DNA of 64,000 bases from Apostichopus japonicus. Its lineage: Eukaryota > Echinodermata > Holothuroidea > Aspidochirotida > Stichopodidae. Location: the NCBI RefSeq assembly GCF_037975245.1, contig NC_092562.1, positions 25,566,054 to 25,630,053 on the forward strand. The letters are read 5' to 3'. The position numbers and the translations under genes are program-made. Under the pieces are notes generated by a model. It saw only the letters and a program-made list of their open reading frames with translations, was not told the origin of the DNA and ran no database searches. Positions 12,601 to 24,600 of this stretch are shown here, piece by piece (the first letter of the stretch is position 1; each line of letters begins with the position of its first letter).

Positions 12601-15600
12601 ATAACCTCATTAATATTCATAAGTTCAGCGTCAAACCCAATAGGGCACACCTTCTCATTACACACAAACACACACTCACACAAACTTGACTGCATAGGTT
12701 CCTTTGCTTCCAGCAAGGAACCGGAAAAATAAACGACATCCAAAGAAATAAAAAAAACAGAACATAACATTTAATAGTACAGAAACCTATAGCTTGGACA
12801 AACCTGCAGTTCCATTAAAAGTTCCCAGTCCAGACAGTGTGTAATTGTCACTTTCATCGTTGATCCGGAACAAGTCAAACTTTGCGTAGTATGGTGCTCC
12901 ATCTTTGTTCACCATATCGATCCGCAGTTGATAGTCACCTTGATTGGTGAGGTCATACAACTTATCATTTCCCAACCAAAACTCATGGTCCAGCTCACCA
13001 AAGCCTTCTTTATAGCTCTGCCAGTTACGATAGAAGTCAACGGAACCATCAACACGACGTTGGAATACCTGTATATAATGTAAGAACGAAAAGAATAATT
13101 CCAAATTATTTTCAATAACATTTCAATGAGAAAGTGCATTTAACTTCTTTGTAGAACGAACCTAAGGAAGGATGACCTGTGAATGAGCAGTAACATAATC
13201 TTCCAAATTAAATCCATTCTGAACTGTAATTCACCCTTCTGTTAAGTGGCATGTTAGAGCAAAGTGAATTTCACCATCTACTACCATAGTTGATTGTTCA
13301 CAGACCAAATGAAAACTGTTCTGCTGTCTGTGTGTGTAATAGATAATCAGACCAATGTTGGATACTGTTGCTAATGTCTGAACTCTGTCCCATTACAAAT
13401 AATGGAATCTTACTTTCAAACTTCCATACTATTCGCTTTGGAAAAGAAACACCTGCAATGATTTTGGGCCCAGCTCTGGTTTGAAATGATTACTTCAACA
13501 AACCAAAACTGGCCTCATTTGCGGAGAGAACGGGCCTAGTATTGAGACAGACAGATTGCTTTTGTAATAAACTCTAAATCTATATCAAGAGAGCAAACCA
13601 TCTACTCTGAATCTACTCTGACAATCCCCAATTTATAGACAATGGAATCAAACACTGTAATGATCTTAAGTGGTCTTATGGAGGTTCAAAGTTAGTAAAG
13701 AAAAGTAAGAGTAAAGAGATGACGTAAAGACCGATGGGAAGAATATCCATGACATGTATTGCAACAATCTCCATGGTTACACAATTACATTAGAAATTAC
13801 TGAAGTTTATTGTGTCAGAACTTGTTTCTCATTCTAACGGATGTTTATTTGTTTCTAGCAAATTTCACTGCCACTTCAAATGTAGGCCTATAGCTGTAGG
13901 AACAGAACTCCTGACCCTTGCGTCACAAACTAATTCCGTACCAATCGTCCAAAGTGATTCTGCTGACCAGTGTGAAAGCTTTATATTAAATGATTTTATA
14001 ACTGTCAATGAGAATGAGTGTATTACTATTGTACAGAGCACACCCTCGGGTGCTTATAATTTGACAATATGCACAGAATTTTGAGGCAAACTTAACCATA
14101 TTTACGACATATAGGATATCATAGTCCATCCTCCTCCATCAGTCATATTATACATATACAATATATCGTCTATACTATAGGATGTCATACTAGACTTACC
14201 GTCCATGCTCCTCCGTCAGTCATATTATACATATACAATACATCGTCTATACTATAGGATGTCATACTAGACTTACCGTCCATGCTCCTCCGTCAGTCAT
14301 ATTATACATATACAATACATCGTCTTTACTATAGGATGTCATACCAGACTTACCGTCCATGCTCCTCCGTCAGTCATATTATACATATACAATATATCGT
14401 CTTTACTATAGGATGTCATACTAGACTTACCGTCCATCCTCCTCCGTCAGTCATATTATATACCGTATATACAATATATCGTCTATACTATAGGATGTCA
14501 TACTAGACTTACCGTCCATGCTCCTCCGTCAGTCATATTATACATATACAATACATCGTCTATACTATAGGATGTCATACTAGACTTACCGTCCATGCTC
14601 CCCCGTCAGTCATATTATACATATATAATACATCGTCTTTACTATAGGATGTCATACCAGACATACCGTCCATGCTCCTCCGTCAGTCATATTATACATA
14701 TATACAATATATCGTCTATACTATAGGATGTCATACTGGACTTACCGTCCATCCTCCTCCATCATTCATATTATACATATACAATATATGGTCTATACTA
14801 TAGGATGTCATACTAGACTTACCGTCCATCCTCCTTCAGTCATATTATACATATACAGTACATCGTCTATACTATAGGATGTCATACTAGACTTACCGTC
14901 CATCCTCTTCCATCAGTCATATTATACATATACAATACATTTTCGTCTATACTATAGGATGTCATACTAGACTTACCGTCCATCCTCCTTCAGTCATATT
15001 ATACATATACAATACATCGTCTATACTATAGGATGTCATACTAGACTTACCGTCCATCCTCCTTCAGTCATATTATACATATACAATACATCGTCTATAC
15101 TATAGGATGTCATACTAGACTTACCGTCCATCCTCCTCCATCAGTCATATTATATACCGTATATACAATATATCGTCTATACTATAGGATGTCATACTAG
15201 ACTGACCGTCCATCCTCCTTCAGTCATATTATACATATACAATACATCGTCTATACTATAGGATGTCATACTAGACTTACCGTCCATCCTCCTTCAGTCA
15301 TATTATACATATACAATACATCGTCTATACTATAGGATGTCATACTAGACTTACCGTCCATCCTCCTCCATCAGTCATATTATATACCGTATATACAATA
15401 TATCGTCTATACTATAGGATGTCATACTAGACTGACCGTCCATCCTCCTCCGTCAGTCATATTACACATACAATATATCGTCTATACTATAGGATGTCAT
15501 ACTAGACTTACCGTCCATCCTCCTCCGTCAGTCATATTATACATTTACAATATATGTTCTATACTATAGGATGTCATACTAGACTTACCGTCCATCCTCC

Positions 15601-18600
15601 TTCAGTCATATTATACATATACAATATATCGTCTATACTATAGGATGTCATACTAGACTGACCGTCCATCCTCCTCCGTCAGTCATATTATACATTTACA
15701 ATATATGTTCTATACTATAGGATGTCATACTAGACTTACCGTCCATCCTCCTCCGTCAGCCATATTATACATATACAATATATCATCTATACTATAGGAT
15801 GTCATACTAGACTGACCGTCCATCCTCCTCCGTCAGTCATATTATACATATACAATACATCGTCTATACTATAGGATGTCCTTGACTTACCGTCCATCCT
15901 CCTCCGTCAGTCATGTTACAGAAGACATCAAATAAATCCCCATTCCAGTTAGTTGGTTTGATTGTGTAGATGCCATCGGTTGTATAACCAGCATTGAAGA
16001 CATCCAAGCAGTCCTTTATCTAATTATACCATAACAAGTTAATAGCAAGCAAGCAATCCATGAAGTGACATATCTTATCTTATTATGGATAATATATGAC
16101 CTTTGACATCAGTACACGATCATTCAGCTTTTTCTTCATACTTTTATTGGTGTATTAAAATAGGTAACAAAAATCCTACAGAACAATATGTTGAACAAGG
16201 AAGAAACATTAACGTCACATGGAAAGGAGGTTCCTTATCCTATACGCACTCCAATGGACAGACATTTTGTTTGGTGGTTATTCATACAATATAGCTGGAA
16301 GCATTGATGCCTTGATACTTTGTGTCGAATTCATTGCAAATCTCTGAAGATTCTAAGCTATTACAAACAGAATGTTCTAATTGGCTCTACTGATAGTGTT
16401 GATGTTTCGAAGATTCATGGAATTTACTTTAAATGCCAATCACAACATCTAACCTTCTCTCCTACAAAGAGTGACATCGTAACCGAATAGTTTCAAGGGT
16501 ATCTTTACTATTGGATGACAAAGGGGAAAAAATATACCAATTTCAATTTTTTTTTCTATTCATTTACAGTATTCCAAGTTTATTTCTTTGCTGTTTCTGT
16601 GAGATCTCTCGTCTACACTGGAAGTGATAATTAACAGCCAACATACAGTATTGTACAGCCAGGCAACATCATAATTGCTCATATCATCATCAAAATTTGA
16701 ATCTTAAATCTTACTCCTCAAACACAATATTCTCTTACTTCAAAATTGTATGTAATTAAGTGTGTAATTCTCACCACGATAGAAGGATCATCACCAGTAG
16801 TGGTTTCCATTGGGGTGGTCTGCACTGATTCGCTGGCTATCGTTAAAACAAGAAAACCCAAAAAATATCTCGTTTTGCTGACTCTTTACATCAGGTACGA
16901 TAATTTAGTGATATACAATCATGCTGTACTATCTAAGTGTGCTCAAATTCGAAGTGCTTCAGACAGATCCTTTTAGAGATCAGTTCTGATAAATACATCA
17001 ACTCATGGCTTGTCTACCGTGCCAGCGTATTGACAAATTCTACCAACAATTCCAAGTATGATGGTATAATACGGTAAACTAGGGATGGTTAGGGCATTAA
17101 TTGTTCTCTGATAGGATAGCTAATTGATTAAGCTCTCGCTGATTTTTCTATTCTTCAGCTTCAGATTTTCATGGATGGTTTGACCGTTCTCAGAAATAGA
17201 GAGACTTTATACTTGCAAAGTTCGGGAGAATCTAACTGCTCGAAAAAAGGAAAAAGTTCCCTTACTTACGGCATGTGTTGAAGTAATTACCGTATAATTC
17301 CCCTGAACGGGTGCAATAACCCACGAAAGTGTCTGAATTAGATACAAAACTGATGTTTACTCGATCACATGGCAAAATTGGCGGTTTCCGTTAAGGCTTT
17401 GTAGATTATAATTGGGATTGAAAAAGTGGTTACAGTTTGACTAAAGAGGACAGCAACTACAGTGTCTATAACTGCAACTACATATGTATAACACAGTACG
17501 CGATTTAAAGACCAACTATGGAGACAAATTTTTTGGGGGGATTTTCCATTAATTTGGGAGTTTACATACCCATAATCAACATGTGTAAAAAATAATCTTC
17601 GAAAACCTTCTATAACCCATCAAAAAACGACCACGAAAATGGACATTTGGGTAGTCATGTGACATGAACCTCTGGAATGTCTGAAAACAGAGATTGACCC
17701 AAAGGAGCCTCTGGTCACCGTGTGACGTCATAATATGTATACCGCGAAAATCAAACGCTAAACTAGGCACTGTTTATACACAGATAGCGAAAAATTGTAC
17801 TGTATTTGACTTCAACTTTCGAGCGTTTGAAAAGCTGTTAGCTTAAAACAAGAACATATGAAAGTAAACAACTAGTTTTAAGCAGAAAATTAAGTAAAAT
17901 GGGTTATTTTATTAACATAAATTTCCACTCATATGGAGGCTGTCACGCCTGCATTGTATTTTAGCATTCCTTGTGGGTGGAAATTTCCACCGGGTAGCCT
18001 AGGCCTTTGCTAATTGAGGTGAACAATGGGGAAACGGGTTCTTCTCGGGTAATGTATGTAGATCCGAGCAAGTGCATAATGGGAAACGGGTCCATCGGAA
18101 TTCGTAGATTGTGCTTTGGCGGGTAAGGGCAGGGGTCAACTTAAGGTCGCTATATAAGGATTGGGGTGTGGTTGGATGAGGCATTCTGTGTGAGTCTCAC
18201 CACCGTCCGGTCTTCGCCGTCTTATTCCTCGGCTTCTGTGTGTTAGCCGTTATCCAGGCTTCTTTGTATGAGCCTAGGCTTCTTTGTATGAGCCTAAAGA
18301 CTGGGAACGTTGATATTTTGTGGAGTTGCGTTTTAGCCTAAGCCATATCAGCGTATCCTGAGGATTACTGTGTGTATCCGTTCTTGTCTTATTCGACGAA
18401 ATCATTTTGGACACATTTCTGTGTATATGTACACCGCAAAGGGCCGTTTTACTGTGTGTTACGTCCCTGGCCGTTTGACCAAGTTAATCCGGGATTTACT
18501 AATAGGACGATCCCGTCAGTTGATTTTTTTGTCCGTATTACGCATTTAATTGGTATCTGTATTGTTGATCGCACAGTAGGGTTTGTGGAGAAATTAATGT

Positions 18601-21600
18601 ATTGTATTTTAAAGAGTCCTCGATCTATGGCTCGCAATTCAGTCAGTTTTTTAAAATGTTTGTCCATGCTTAGGCATACGAATTTGTAATTGTTTAGGGT
18701 CAAATGCGTTTAAAGCATTTAAGGTATTTTTAGGTCGTATAAGTGTGTACGAATTATAAGTTCGCCTTAGTGCCTTTGGTTGGGTTGATTGATTTTGTAT
18801 ATTATCATATGTAGTGGAACGGGTAGCTATTGCCAATTTGAGGGCGTTCTAACCATGTTCTGTTTCCAAACATCGGGCTGCCGCCATTTTGTTATTGTGA
18901 TATATAGTATCGAGTAGCTATTATGTGTTTCATGGTAAGGGTTGACCCGGAGGTTCTTGGTATTATTTGGTAAATAGTGACACCATATTGGTTGTGTGTG
19001 GCTTGCTGACTTTACGTCAGATAGGGGCTATTGACGTCATAGTTTGACAATATTCGTTGGTATAGATATAAGTATAGCCATGTGTTTGCCATTTGGCGCA
19101 TGCCTGAGAGTAGTTTTGTTGTGTTTTTGTCATATAGGGTTGCAGTGTTGGGGCCCGACGGCTACGCTGGTGTGAGGGGCTCGCCGTACCGTCTGGAGCT
19201 TCCTGCAGGGTACCAGCCGGAAGAAATCTAAGCGATAGGGAAGAAGTCTAAGCGATAGGGAAGAAGTCTAAGCGATAGGGAAGAAGTCTAAGCGATAGGG
19301 AAGAAGTCTAAGCGATAGGGGAGAATTAAGCGATAGGGCAGATCCTTAGTAGAGTTATTTGGAAGGGTTGGTTGGGTTAGCGAATGCTAACCGACGTGTG
19401 TATTTTTTGTGTTGGGTATATATATGTTTCTTTTGTCAAGACCAAAAAGTCATTGGTCGAGTTGTAAATAAATTATGTTTCATTTTGCAAAATTCCTGGT
19501 GGTCTGTCATTTATTTATGTCATTCGTCTCGGGTGTCGAACGCTAAGCAGATTGAGACGTGTCCAGGTGGGGGATTACTCCTTTACTTGTGACAGAGGCA
19601 TCGTTTACATAGCGGACCGTCAATAGGTACGTACGGTACAATATACTGTAGAGCATGCAAGCAGCTTGCCGATTCCGTAATACAATTTGATCGCAAGATA
19701 CCGCAGACTGAACAGAAGAATATACCTAAAAGATGCCTCATGCGTGATATGTGACGGGAAAATAGTTTACGTTACTGTCACCGAATTACCCCCCAAAACA
19801 CTAAACATAATCTAACAACTACGAGAAGACAATGGCCCGAATCGACCAGGGTAGCATATACATGACTAAGCTTCAGCTGAACATAGTGCTCACTCGTTCC
19901 AAAAGTACAAACACAGAAAAAGTATCCTGTCAATAAACCAAATTTAGCAGTGAATATCCAAATCCACGCTTCTCGTTCAATCCTGGGCGAAATACTACCG
20001 TGACTTTGTGTAGTTCCATAGAGTTAGGTCTAGTTGAAACAGGCCTTGACCAGTACCATCCCACAATCACAAGACAGTCACTAACGAAATAAAACGTCCG
20101 ATCGCTATATAGTACCGTTTTATTCCACTCCTTGGACCATGCAGATGCCGGAACAAACGTAACGGACAATATAACACATGTATCACGAACTCACGATACT
20201 GGAATACGACAAATGACATGGATAAATGCGATGAAATCCTAACATGACTATTAACATACCCGGTGGGAGTTGTAACTCACTACATGTACTAACAATGCTA
20301 CCTATAGGCACGGTCTATATACACGGTCTACATTGCGTGATATAATGTTACATGTAAGAACGGCCAGGGCGTGTTTACGAGGAGACTTGAAAGGGTCAAT
20401 TTCACATTAGCTATGTCCGCCACAGCTGTCGAAAGTATATGTTTCTCAGAATGAGACATTTGCAGCATACACTGAGGCAGGGTCATGCATGTGGACTCAT
20501 GGGCATGAGATACTCCGGGTGCTGACAAATCTTTCCTCGTTGATCTCACAAAATTGATCCAAAGTCTACGGCGTTTTACGTCAGTTCTTCTACTCGGAAA
20601 GCTAAAAAAGCTGATGCTTTTGTTGGCTGAGGTATAACTACAAGCTCCAACAACACAGAATTCTGGCATTTCGGGGAAAAAGGAGTATATACTATCGTTG
20701 ATGTTTTTGGCAGCTCAAGTATACAACTTTACACACTAAAAGTATTGTTGTGAGTGCGTTATACCAACAGTGACGTCACATGGTCACCTGATGTCTTAGG
20801 AATGTTTCAGGAATGTCTGAAAAAGGTTTCCTACAAAGCTGACTTTTCTTCCCATTTTTCACGTAGTTAACGTCCGAAATTGGTACAGTTAATTACAGCA
20901 ATGTAATTGGAGTGAGTTAGGGATTATATACATGCAAAATGGTGGGATTTTATGTTCATTGAAAAGTCTCCATAGTTGGTCTTTAAGGGAACACAGGGAG
21001 TCACCGTACACAAACAAAACAAGAGGGCAATTTACTGTCTTTGCGTGAAGTCAGGATGGTATGGTGATTACAGTGAACCAATGCATATATCTCTGTATCT
21101 ATAATATTATAGGTCTAACAATACAGGCTAACCATATAGTTTTCACAGATCTCTACTCTATCAAATTATGGTAAATTTACCCATTTTAAAGTTATGTCTG
21201 TTTCAGTCCCAATGACTGAACATGTACACAGACTTAACGTTTCTCTGGCTGGCAGTGGGTTTTTTGTGTCAGTTCACGACTCAAGCTGCACAGTTTTAAT
21301 AATTATTGTAACTAATCACCCAGACGAAAATAATTCCTGGCTTTTAAGCAAGAGTCAAGAAAACCCTGGGTTTCCCTGGATATCCAAGCTTTATTCCTGC
21401 CTCAGGTAGCCAGGATTTTGAAAGTCCAGCCTTTTCCTGGCTTCATCTAGGCTCACAAGTCCACAGTAGGCAGGAAAAGTGAGGGCAATGCTATCCTGGT
21501 TAGGCAGGAAAAGCCAGGATTTTGAAAGTCCAGCCTTTTCCTGGCTTCATCCAGGCTCACAAGTCCACACTAGGCAGGAAAAGCGAGGGCAATGCTGTCC

Positions 21601-24600
21601 TGACTGGGCAGGAAAAGCCAGGAATTTGAAAGTCCAGCCTTTTCCTGGCTTCACCCAGCCTCACAAGTCCACAATAGGCAGGAAAAGAGAGTGGAATGTT
21701 GTCCTGGCTAGGCAGGAAAAGCCAAGCTTGCCTTTTACCCAGTATAAGCTGGTTGTAAGATGGTCAGATCTTACATAAAGTTTTCTTTTGTACCATAGTT
21801 TTACTTGTTTATTAGTGCAGAGCTCACTGTACAGAGGGCTATACATTTGTACAGTATATTTGTAAGCTGTTTTGTGGTCGCGGGGGGGGGATTAAGATTT
21901 CTCTCTTCTGGGTTGCTTAGCAACTATCTTTGTTCTTCCTGGAAATTAGCTCTCACAGGAAAAGGGGTCTGTGTATATATATTATAGGAACAAAAGAGTT
22001 TTGTGAGGGTATAGGGAGTTAGGCAGTTGGCCATGAGTATTGGAGCAAGACAGTTGCAAAAGACGAGAAATATAGTTTTAATGCTGGATAGTTTGTTTTG
22101 AACCTTAATTTATAAAATTAAGTTAATACTGTAGTCCTTATTATTTTATGGAAGGAGTGATATTCACCTGACAGTTTGGCATGCGTTTTACTATAAAGGA
22201 CATTATTTACTATAAAGGATATTACTTACTTAGAGGATATTATTTTACCATAAAGGATATTCCGGGACACCATTTGTTATAACTGACATTATTTTACTGA
22301 AAGGACACCCTGGGACACTATTGCTTATTAATTAAAGGATACTATTTTGTTGGGATCGGACATTTATCATACAGTTTATTCTGTTCAACTATACTGATGT
22401 CGTGGAAGATCTAATGTCGTGGAAGATCTGTACCTGATGTCACCAGCACACCAATCACCAGAACAGATTTATAAATTAAGTGTATTAACTTTAACATTTG
22501 GGTGCACCTCTCGACTTTAAGTCGTTTTATTTAATTCTTTGACTGGGCTCAGATCAGCTGTATATTGTTTGTTATTCATAATTATAATTTATTTTGATCC
22601 AATCCAGTTGAGTGTTCCATTTTTATGTGTCTTGTTCTGTGTTTGGTCATCACACCAAACCCAGAGTTCTCTGACCAAGAACAAACGTTTATTTTCAGTC
22701 GCTAACACCCTTACATATACATATAATTCATGATTTTAAAGTTATGAAAATTTCCTATACCACAAACACACTAACCTCCTATAGGTAAAAGTAACTGCCA
22801 ACTAGCCAGCAAGATAATTTATATAGGGTAAGCATGGACACCTGGCTTTTCCGGTTTAATACTGGGTATGTATACCTGGCTTTTCCTGGCTCCTCACTGA
22901 TATAAACAGGGACCTGGCTTTTCCTGGGTAATCCTGGGTGTGCATATACCAGGCTTTTCCTGGTTTTTCCTGGCTCTTCACTCACACACTAGACACCTGG
23001 CTTTTCCGGGATAAACCTGGGTTAACCATCCAGGCTTGTCCGGCCTTAACCTGGCTCTAAATGAGTTATATAAACCAGGCTTTTCCTGTCCGAATTACCA
23101 TTTTCAAGCCCAAGAATTTCCCCGGATTTCCCTGGGTTAAATCCAGGCTTTTCCTGGCTTATATTCCAGGGAATTCCAGGGTTTTCCTGCCTTAAATTCG
23201 TCTGGGCAAGGGGAAATAGTTTGTCATGTGACATATTTAAAGGAGCACAATTTGTTAACATAAAACAGTCATTGTCTGTGCTCACTAATCATCCAGTGTG
23301 CAGGGGTGCGTTGTAAGAGTATGGGTCGTCACAACTATGAAAATTAGGTTCCGACAGTAGAGTCGGGCAGGGGAGGGGGGTTCAGTCAGGGCAAGTGGGG
23401 CTAGCTTTTAAGTTTTACAGCAATAAACAGGCTTCCTCCAGTTTTTAATGCTCTGATTTTGCTCTCTCTACTGTACATCCTTAAGATGTAATGTCGGAAA
23501 TTTATTGTTTGTCAATGTTATTAACACATTTCAGATCCAAAAAGTGTAACAAAAATCAATAAAAGACAATGTGGCAATGGTCTCAAAGAAAGAGGCTCAG
23601 GTGAACTTGTAAGCATGAATCCTTCCTTCTTCCCTTGCATAGGAGACTTCCCGTCACATTGTAAATAGTGGTGAAACAAATAAATATACAAATACAAATA
23701 CCTAACATCTACATTTACTGTACCTTCCCTGACAGTCGAGCCAGTTGTTTCACTGCTAGTAGTTTGCTTTGGGGTGGTCTCCACAGGTTTGCCTGAGTAC
23801 ATATTAGTAGCTATCAGTAGGTCAAAATACAGACAATAATATTGTCTCAAGAAGAGATGATTTTTACCATGAATTAGCAAAGGCAATACAAATTAGGCCT
23901 ATGTGTTCAGTATGTACGTATGAAAGGTACAACATAATATGATCACAAACGAGCTATATGTGCTTAAAGTGAATCAAAAGAGAAGCTTCTTTATTTAATG
24001 TTACCGCAGCCCCTTTACCCTTTATACCCACATATACTGCACGCCTAGTTTGCAATGGTAGGTTCATTGGCAATGACGTGACGCTACCATAATCAACTTG
24101 TTCCAAAAGTTGCCTTTCCTTATGCTCAAACCATGTCTGAAATCACAAAATTGACCAACTACAGATATACATACAGTGCCACACAAAATGGCTACCATCA
24201 CACTGCATACTTCTAATAGATCTTGATATTTTATCAATTCTTAAGACAGCAATATCCTGTTCATAATTTAGGTTCCTAGCACAATTTACTGTAGCAAATT
24301 ATGGTCACCACACATTCACTGAATGTTGTACTCAAAGTGGTGCATCAAGTATTCTATTTTATTTGAACTATAACCAACTTATAAAAGAAACTGATTAGGA
24401 TAAACTTTTATAAGCTGAGACAATTACAACACAAGAAAATAGTTAAGGGGAATATCAAAGTATAAGGGCCCTGTGGGTAGGGATGCACCGGATATCCGGT
24501 CCGGCCGGACTATCCGGTTCCGGTTTTTGAAAAATATCCGGCCGGATCTTTTTCAAAATCTGGCCTGAAATATTCCTTAAAAAGGTGTTGGTATTAAATC

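Larger units (their letters stand above)
17509..20982. mobile_element. Kolobok-like DNA transposon with TTAA duplications, in FREP intron 4
   Basis: The ends are perfect inverted repeats of 17 bases (AGACCAACTATGGAGAC) flanked on both sides by TTAA (17505-17508 and 20983-20986). TTAA target sites are used by piggyBac and Kolobok elements. A minus-strand ORF inside begins with a THAP-like segment, which is a Kolobok transposase feature, so Kolobok fits better. The element is 3474 bp including a nested solo LTR of 1654 bp plus its 5-bp duplication, and it lacks a recognisable catalytic region, so it is non-autonomous or decayed. Confidence 0.72.

Noticed and set aside
12340-12770. Similarity of the CACACA-containing stretch to 61600-61800
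   Set aside because: Shared text is mostly CA repeats and loosely similar AT-rich words; not enough to call a common element.
14127-15890. CRISPR array or other repeat-spacer system
   Set aside because: Units are contiguous tandem copies without unique spacers, in an animal intron, and their content derives from an exon.
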